Shown here in pieces: positions 21,901-30,900 of a stretch of DNA of 64,000 bases; within the stretch, counting starts at the first letter, position 1, and each line of letters starts with the position of its first letter. The stretch spans positions 186,001 through 250,000 of the forward strand of contig NZ_CP130721.1 in NCBI RefSeq assembly GCF_035984415.1, read 5' to 3'. Both the position numbers and the translations under genes were made by a program. The notes below the pieces were generated by a model. The model made no database searches. It was not told the origin of the DNA and saw only the letters and a program-made list of their open reading frames with translations. Source of the stretch: Streptomyces sp. NBC_01296. GTDB taxonomy: Bacteria > Actinomycetota > Actinomycetes > Streptomycetales > Streptomycetaceae.

Positions 21901-24900
21901 GGCGGCCTGCCGGTCAGCCGGCTGCCCCTGCTCCACGCCGAGGAGGAGGGCCGGTTCCGGAGGCCCGGCGCCGGGGCGGCTCCGGAGCCGGCCGCGCTGC
22001 CCGCGCCGCAGGCACAGGCGGAGCCGTCCGCCGGCGGTGACCGGGTGTGGGAGACGGTGCTCTCGGCCTGGTCGCAGGTACTGGAGGTGGAGCCGGACGA
22101 GGTGGACCCGGACAGCGGGTTCTTCGATCTGGGCGGCACGTCGTTGACGGCGGTGCGGGTCCACGAGCTGGTCCGTGACGGCCTCGGCCGCGAGTTCCCG
22201 CTCGCGACGCTGTTCCGCCACTCCACGGTGCGGCAGCTGACCGCGTTCCTGCGCGCCGACACCCCCGCACCCGCGGTGACCCCGGCAGCGGCGACGGCGA
22301 CGGCGACGGCCGAGCAGCGTACGGGCACGGGCGGCACGGGCCCGGACCAGGACGCGGTGGCGATCGTCGGCGTGGCCCTGCGCCTGCCCGGCGCGCGCGA
22401 CGCGGAGGAGTTCTGGGCGAACCTGCGCGGCGGTGTCGAGTCGATCCGCCGCTTCACGGACCAGGAGCTGCTGGACGCCGGGGTGCCCAGCAGCGTGCTG
22501 GACGATCCCGCGTTCGTCCCCGCCAAGGGGTACGTGGAGGACGCCGATCTCTTCGACGCCGAGTTCTTCGGGTACTCGCGGTCCGAAGCGGAGAACATGG
22601 ATCCGCAGCACCGGCTCTTCCTGGAGACGGCCTGGCAGGGCCTGGAGGACGCCGGCGTCCTGCCCGGCGCCGACCACGGCCGCATCGGAGTCTTCGCCGG
22701 CGCCGGATTCGGCGGCTACAACACCGGAACCGTCCGAGGCGACGAGATCACCGAACTCCACGAGTTCTACCGCAATCTCCTCGGGAACAAGTCCGACTTC
22801 GTGTCCACGAGGGTGGCGCACAAGCTGAACCTGCGCGGTCCGGCGCTGACCGTGCAGACGGCGTGCTCCACGGGTCTGGTCGTCGCACACCTGGCCCGGC
22901 AGAGCCTGCTGCGCGGGGAGACCGACGTGGCCCTCGTCGGCGCCTCCGCGCTCACCTTCCCCCTGGAGTACGGCTACTACCACCAGGAAGGCTTCGTCTT
23001 CTCCCCGGACGGCTCCTGCCGTGTGTTCGACGCCGAGCGCCAGGGCACCGTGGTGGGCAACGGTGTGGTGGCGGTGGTGTTGCGTCGGCTGTCGGACGCG
23101 GTCGAGGCAGGGGACCGGATCTACGCGGTCATCCGCGGCAGCGCCATCAACAACGACGGCTCAGACAAGGTCGGATTCACCGCGCCGAGCGTGAGCGGCC
23201 AGGCCGCCGTCATCACCGACGCGCTCGCCGACGCCGGACTGTCGTCCGCCGACATCGGCTACGTCGAAGCACACGGCACGGCCACCGCCATGGGCGACCT
23301 CATCGAGGTCCAGGCCCTCCAGGAGGTCTTCACCGCCGAGCGTGACGAGCCCTGCGCCGTCGGATCGGTGAAGTCGAACATCGGCCACGTCGACGTGGCC
23401 GCGGGCCTGGCGGGGCTGGTCAAGGCGGCGCTGTGCGTCTACCACGGCGAGCTGGTGCCCACGGTCAACTTCCAGCGCGTCAACCCCGAACTCGGCCTGG
23501 ACCCGGCCGTCCTACGGATCAGCGACGACACCCGCGCCTGGGCGGGCACCCGCCGCGCCGGGGTCTCCTCCTTCGGCATAGGCGGCACCAACGCCCACCT
23601 CGTACTGGAACAGCCGCCGCAGCCCGCCACGCCCACCGCCCCGGCACGGGCCGCTGCGCTCGTGGTCGTCTCCGGACGGACCCCGCAGGCACTGCGGGAC
23701 CAGGCCCGCCAATGGGCCGACTGGCTCACCCGGCACCCCGACACCCCCCTCACCGACCTCGCCCGTACGACCACCCGTAACCGCCGGCACTTCGACCACC
23801 GGGCCGCCGTACTCGCCCATGACCTGGACGAGGCGGTGCGCGGGCTGACCGCGTTCGGGGACGGACACGCCGACGACGCGGTGTGCACCGGCGTGGCCGA
23901 GGAACGCGGCAAGGTCGTGTTCGTCTTCGCCGGCCACGGATCGCAGTGGCCGGGCATGGCGCAGCGCCTGCTCGCCGAAAGCCCGGCCTTCGCCGAGGCG
24001 GTTGCCCGCTGCGACGAGGCACTGCGCCCCTGGACCGGCTGGTCGGTCCGCGAACTGCTGGCGGACCCCGAGGCGAGCGGGCTGAGCCTGGACGACGTCG
24101 AGGTGACCCAGCCCGCCCTGTTCACGGTCGCCCTCGGCCTGGCGGAGGTGTGGCGGTCCGTCGGCCTGGAACCGGAGGCCGTGGTCGGGCACAGCCAGGG
24201 TGAGGTGCCCGCCGCCGTCGTCGCCGGAGCGCTGACCCTGGAGGAGGGCGCCAAGGTGGTCGCCGTCCGCAGCCAGGCGTTCGACCGCATCGAGAGCGGC
24301 TCGGGCGGCATGGCCGTGCTGGGACTGCCGCTGGCCGAGGTGGAGGAACTGCTCGCCGGATACGGCGGTGCGCTGTCGGTGGCCGTGGTGAACACCCCGG
24401 GTTCGGTGGTGGTGGCCGGCGCGGCGGACGCGGTGGGCGACCTGCTCGCGAGGCTGGCGGACCGTGACGTGTTCTCCCGCCGGATCAAGGCGGACCGCGC
24501 CGGACACTGCGGCCTGGTCGACCCCATGCTGCCCGAGGTCGAAGCGGCGCTGAGCGGACTGCGCCCCCGCGCGACGACGGTGCCGATGTACTCCACGGTG
24601 ACCGGCGCGCGGATCGGCGGAGAGGCCCTGGACGCCCGGTACTGGTGCCGCAACCTGCGCGAACCGGTGCGCATGGACCTGGCGCTCGACGCACTGAGCG
24701 CCGACGGCTTCGGCGTGTTCACCGAGATCAGCGCGCACCCGCTGCTGGCGATCCCGCTGACCGCCTTCACCGCCGACCGGGGCGGAGTGGTCCTGGGCAG
24801 CCTGCGCCGGGACCACGGCGGCCTCGACCAGATCGTGCGCGGCCTCGGCGAACTGCACGTCCACGGCCACCCGGTGGACTGGACCCGGGTCATCGACGGC

Positions 24901-27900
24901 CCCGGCCGCCTGGTCGGCCTGCCCGGCTACGCCTTCCAGCGGCAGAGCTACTGGATCGACGGCGGATCCCGTACCCGGCAGGAACGGCAGGCACCCCCCG
25001 CGGACCTGGCGGCCCGGCTGGCGGCACTGCCCGAGCCGGCCCGTGCCCCCGCCGTGCTGGAGGCCGTGCAGGAGGTCCTCCGCGGCGTCCTCGGACTCGG
25101 CGAACCCATGCCCGTGGACGAGCGGTTCCAGGAGCGCGGGCTGGATTCGATGATGGCCCTGCAACTGCGCAACCGGCTCAGCGAGGTGACCGGCACGCCG
25201 CTGCCATCCACGCTCGCCTTCGAGCACCCCACGCCCCAGGCGGTCGTGGACCATCTGCTGGCCCACGCCTTCTCCGAGCTGCCGCCTTCCGGTCCGGTGA
25301 TGGAACGCGCCGAGCGGCGCGACGTCCACCCGGCGACCGAGGGCCAGCGCCGGCTGTGGTTCCTGGAGCGGATGCATCCGGATTCCGCGCAGTACAACGC
25401 CGTTCTCCGGCTGGAGGTGGCGAGCCCCCTGTGCCCGGAGACGTTCGGCCGGGCCCTGCGTACGGTGATGGAACGTCACGAGGCGCTGCGCACCGGGTTG
25501 GAGCTGCGCGACGGCGAACTGGTCCAGGTGGTGCACCGGGAGTTCACCGTCCCGCTGCGGCACGAGCGGGTGGCCGATGCCGACGCGCTCGACCGGACGC
25601 TGTACGCGGAGGAACGGACCCCGTTCGAGCTGGATGCCGAGACCCTCTTCCGCTGCCTGCTGGTGGACTCCGGCGAGATGTGGACCCTGTGCCTCACCCT
25701 GCACCACGCCATCACCGACGGCTGGTCGCTGTCCCTGCTGCTGAACGAGCTGTACGAGACGTACCGGGCCCTCGCCGGGCAGCAGCCCCTCGAGCTGCCG
25801 GAGGTCCGCTACCACCTCGGCGACTACGCGCGGTGGGAGAAGCAGGCCGTCGAGCAGGGCGCCTTCGAGCGCTCGCTCGCGTACTTCGCGTCCGAACTGG
25901 AGGGAGCCCAGCGTCTGGAACTCCCCGCCCGGGACACCGCCGAGAACGACCGGGGCGACCAGGGTGACCGTGACGACCGTGACGACCAGGGCGACGCCGT
26001 GCACTTCACCGTGCCCGCGGAGCTCCGGGCCGCTCTGGACGAGCTGGCCGCACGCAATTCCGTCACCGGGTACACCGTGTACGTCAGCGCCTTCGCGGTG
26101 CTGCTCGCCCGGTACACCGACCAGTACGACTTCAGCATCGGCACGATCTGGTCGGCGAGGGAGCTGCCGCAGGTCGCGGAGACCTTCGGATTCCTGGCGA
26201 ACACCCTGCCGCTGCGCTGCGACCTGACCGGGGCGGTGTCCTTCGAGGACGTCCTCGCCCGCACGCACACCCGTGTGCGCGGGGTGTTCGAGCACCAGAG
26301 CGTCCCGCTGACCGAGGTCGTGCGCGTCGCCGGCGGTGACCGAACCGGCGAGGAGAACCCGCTGTTCCGGGCGGTGTTCAACTACGGCGGCGCGGCCTTC
26401 CCCACGATCGGCACGGGCGAGGAGGCCTGGCGGCTTCCCACCACGGGCAGCGTGTCCGGCAACGTCCGGGGCGCGTCGAAGTTCGAGCTGGGCCTCACCC
26501 TGACCGCCGACGGCGAGGTGCTGCGCGGGGAGCTGGAGTTCCAGTCGCACGTGCTGGACCGGGACTCGGCCGACCGGATGGCCGCCAACTTCGAGACCCT
26601 GCTGGCCTCGCTGGCCGAGCGGCCCGCCCGTCCGGTCCGCGAGAGCGAACTGCTCTGCGGTGCGGAACGCCGCTGGCTCGCCGAGCACGGCGGCGACGTC
26701 GCGGCCCGGCCCGCCGGCGAGACCGCGTTCCAGCGGATCCTGGAACAGGCGGCACGGACCCCCGACGCGGTGGCCGTGGTGTCGGACGGACACGAGCTGA
26801 CCTACCGGGAGGTGTCCGCGCGAGCCCGCGCGATCGCCCGGCGGCTCGCCGCACTGGGCGTGACCCGTGGCGACCTGGTCGGCCTCTGCCTTCCCCGCAC
26901 GGCCGATCTGCCGGTGGCGATGCTCGGCACCTGGATGGCCGGGGCCGCCTACGTTCCGCTGGACCCGGCGTACCCGAAGGCGCGTCTGGACCATGTGGTG
27001 TCCGACAGCGGCCTCGGGGTGGTGATCTCGGCCGGCTCCCTCGCGGACGTCCTGCCGGACGGCCCGCGCGTGCTGTCCGTCGAGGAGGCCGCCGAGGAGA
27101 CCGCCGAGGACGGGCACCACGGACAGCAGCCGGACGCGGCTGTGCCGGTCCGACCGGAACCGTCCGACCCCGCCTACGTCATCTACACCTCGGGCTCGAC
27201 GGGCACCCCGAAGGGCGTGGTGGTCGAACACGCGCAGTTCGCCGCCTTCTGCCTGGCCATGGACGACCGCGTCGGCGGTGGCGCCGACGGCACCTGGCTC
27301 GCCGTGACCAGCGTGTCCTTCGACATCTCCGGCCTCGAACTGCTGTGGACCCTGACCAGGGGCCACCGCGTGGTCGTCGCCGGCGGAGAACTCGGCGCCT
27401 GGGCCGGATACCGGCAGTACGGGCCGACGCACCTGCAGTGCACGCCGTCACTGGCCAGGATGCTGCTGGCGGACGCGGAAGGCCGTGAGCTGCTCGGCGG
27501 GCTGCGGCTGCTCCTGGTCGGCGGCGAAGCGCTCGACCGCGGCCTGGCCGACCGGCTGCTGCGGACCTGCGGCGGCGACGTGCTCAACATGTACGGGCCC
27601 ACGGAGACCACCGTCTGGTCGACGACCTGGCGCGTCGAGCCCGGCCCGGTTTCGCTGGGATCGCCCGTCCTCGACACCCGGCTGGCCGTGCTCGACCGGC
27701 ACCGGCAGCCGGTACCGCGCGGCTGTCGCGGTGAGCTGTGGATCGGCGGGCGCGGTGTCGCGCGGGGCTACTGGGACCGGGCCGCGCTGACCGACGAGCG
27801 GTTCGTGGCGGACCCGTACGAGGGCGCGGGGCGGATGTACCGCACCGGGGACGTCGTCCGCTACCGCGAGGACGGCTCACTGGAGTACTGCGGCCGCGTG

Positions 27901-30900
27901 GACAGCCAGGTGAAGCTGGCCGGACACCGCATCGAGCTCGGTGAGATCGAGTCCGTGGTCGCCGGCTGCGCCGGCGTGCGGGAAGTCGCGGCGGTCGTAC
28001 GCGAGGACGCCGGCCCGGCGGCCCTGTGGGTGTACTACTCCGGGGACGCCGGCCGGCAGGTCCTGGCCGAGCACGCCGCGGCGCGGCTGCCGGTGTCGAT
28101 GCTGCCCGCGCGGTGGATCCGGCAGGACAGCCTGCCGCTGACACCGAACCGCAAGATCGACCGGCTGGCACTGGCCGCACTGCCCGCGCCGCGGCCGGAG
28201 CTCGCGCAACCGGCCGCCGAGGGCGACCGGGTGTGGGACGCGGTGGTCTCGGCCTGGTCGCAGGTACTGGACCTGGCCGAAGTGGACCCGGACCGCGGCT
28301 TCTTCGAACTGGGCGGAACGTCGATGGCGGCGCTGCGGGTCCACGAGCGGCTCTGCGCCGCCCTGGACCGCGAGTTCCCGCTCGCGACGCTGTTCCGCTA
28401 CTCCACGGTCCGGCAGCTCACCGCGTTCCTGCGCGGCGACACCACGCGCACGGTGACCGCGGCCGCGACGTACCGGCAGCGTCCGGACGAGGACGCGGTG
28501 GCGATCGTCGGCGTGGCCCTGCGCCTGCCCGGTGCCAATGGCGCGGACGAGTTCTGGGCGAACCTGCGCGGCGGAGTCGAGTCGATCCGCCGCTTCACCG
28601 AGCGGGAACTGCTCGACGCCGGGATACCCAGGAGCGTGCTGGAGGACCCCGGCTTCGTCCCGGCCAAGGGGTACGTGCAGGACGCCGATCTCTTCGACGC
28701 CGAGTTCTTCCGATGCTCTCCGTCCGAAGCGGAGAACATGGATCCGCAGCACCGCCTCTTCCTGGAGACGGCCTGGCAGGGCCTGGAGGACGCCGGCATC
28801 CTGCCCGGCGCCGACCCCGGCCGCATCGGGGTCTTCGGCGGAGTCGGCTTCGGTGGCTACGACCAGGGCGATTCCGAGGACGCCTCGGAGGTCTTCCGCT
28901 CGGCGATCGGCAACAAGAACGACTTCCTCGCGACCCGCCTGGCCCACAAGCTGAACCTGCGCGGACCCGCGCTGACCGTGCAGACGGCGTGCTCCACGGG
29001 TCTGGTCGCCACGCACCTGGCCCGGCAGAGCCTGCTGCGCGGAGAGTCCGACGTGGCCCTCGTCGGCGCCTCCGCACTCACGTTCCCCCTGGAACAGGGC
29101 TACCAGTACCAGGAAGGCTTCGTGGCCTCGCCGGACGGACACTGCCGGCCCTTCGACGCCGACGGCGCGGGCACGGTCCTCGCCAACGGTGTGGTGGCGG
29201 TGGTGTTGCGTCGGCTGTCGGACGCGGTCGAGGCAGGAGACCGGATCTACGCGGTCATCCGCGGCAGCGCCATCAACAACGACGGCTCCGACAAGGTCGG
29301 ATTCACCGCGCCCAGCGTGAACGGCCAGGCCACCGTCATCACCGACGCGCTCGCCGACGCCGGACTGTCGTCCGCCGACATCGGCTACGTCGAAGCACAC
29401 GGCACCGCCACCGCCATGGGCGATCCCATCGAGATCCAGGCCCTCCAGGAGGTCTTCACCCCCGACCGCGACGAGCCCTGCGCCGTCGGATCGGTGAAGT
29501 CGAACATCGGCCACACCGACGTGGCCGCGGGCCTGGCGGGGCTGGTCAAGGCGGCGCTGTGCGTCTACCACGGCGAGCTGGTGCCCACGGTCAACTTCCA
29601 GCGCGTCAACCCCGAACTCGGCCTGGACCCGGCCGTCCTGCGGATCAGCGACGACACACGGGCCTGGTCGGGCACCCGACGGGCCGGAGTGTCCTCGTTC
29701 GGCATCGGCGGCACCAACGCCCACCTGGTCCTGGAACAGCCGCCCCAGACCGCCGCGCAGCCCGCCCCGGCACGCGCCGCGGCGCCCGTGGTCGTCTCCG
29801 GACGGACCCCGCAGGCACTCCGGGACCAGGCCGGCCGGTGGGCCCGGTGGCTCACCGAACACCCCGACACCACCCTCACCGACCTGGCCTGGACCACCAC
29901 CCGGCACCGCGAACACTTCGCCGAACGCGCGTCGGTGGCCGGATCCGACCTGACCGCGGTCATCGAAGGACTGACCGCCATCGCCCACGACCGGCCGGAC
30001 GCGACGGTCACCCTCGCCACCGCACGGCCGGGCAAGGTCGTCTTCGTCTTCCCCGGCCAGGGTTCGCAGTGGCCGGGCATGGCCCGGCGCCTGCTCACCG
30101 AAAGCCCGGCCTTCGCCGACACGGTCGCCCGCTGCGACGAGGCACTGCGCCCCTGGACCGGCTGGTCGGTCCGCGAACTGCTCCAGGACGAGGACCGCAT
30201 CGCCTGGGACCGCCTGGACATCGCCCAGCCGGTGCTGTTCACCATGTACCTCGGCCTGGCGGCGGCCATGCAGGAGCTGGGCCTGGAAGCCCAGGCCGTC
30301 GTCGGACACAGCCAGGGCGAAATCCCCGCGGCCGTGGTCTCCGGCGCCCTGACCCTGGACGAAGGCGCCAGGATCGTCGCCGCACGCAGCACGGCCCTCG
30401 CCGCGCTGGACTCGGACGGCGAGATGGCGACGGTGGAACTCCCCGTCTCCGAAGTCTCGACGGCACTGGCGCCGCACGGGGACGCCGTCTCGGTCGCCGT
30501 GGTGAACACACCGGGATCCACGGTCATCTCCGGTGACCGGGCGGTCGTCGAAGAGCTGCTCTACGCGTGGGACGACCAGGACGTGTGGTGCGGCAAGCTG
30601 AACACCTCCTGCGCGTCCCACAGTTCGCACATGGACGCACTGCTGCCGGGCCTGCGGGACCGCCTCGCCCCGCTGCGCCCCCGCCCGACCGGCATCCCGC
30701 TGTACTCCACCGTGCTGGGCCGGCGGGCCTCGGGCGAGGAGCTGGACGCCGCGTACTGGTGCCGGAACCTGCGCGAACCCGTACGGCTCGACCTCGCCCA
30801 GCAACAGCTGCTCGCCGACGGGTACACGGTGTTCGTCGAGGTCAGCCCGCATCCCGTGCTGGCCATGCCACTGGCCGACGGCGGCGCGGACCGGGACGCG

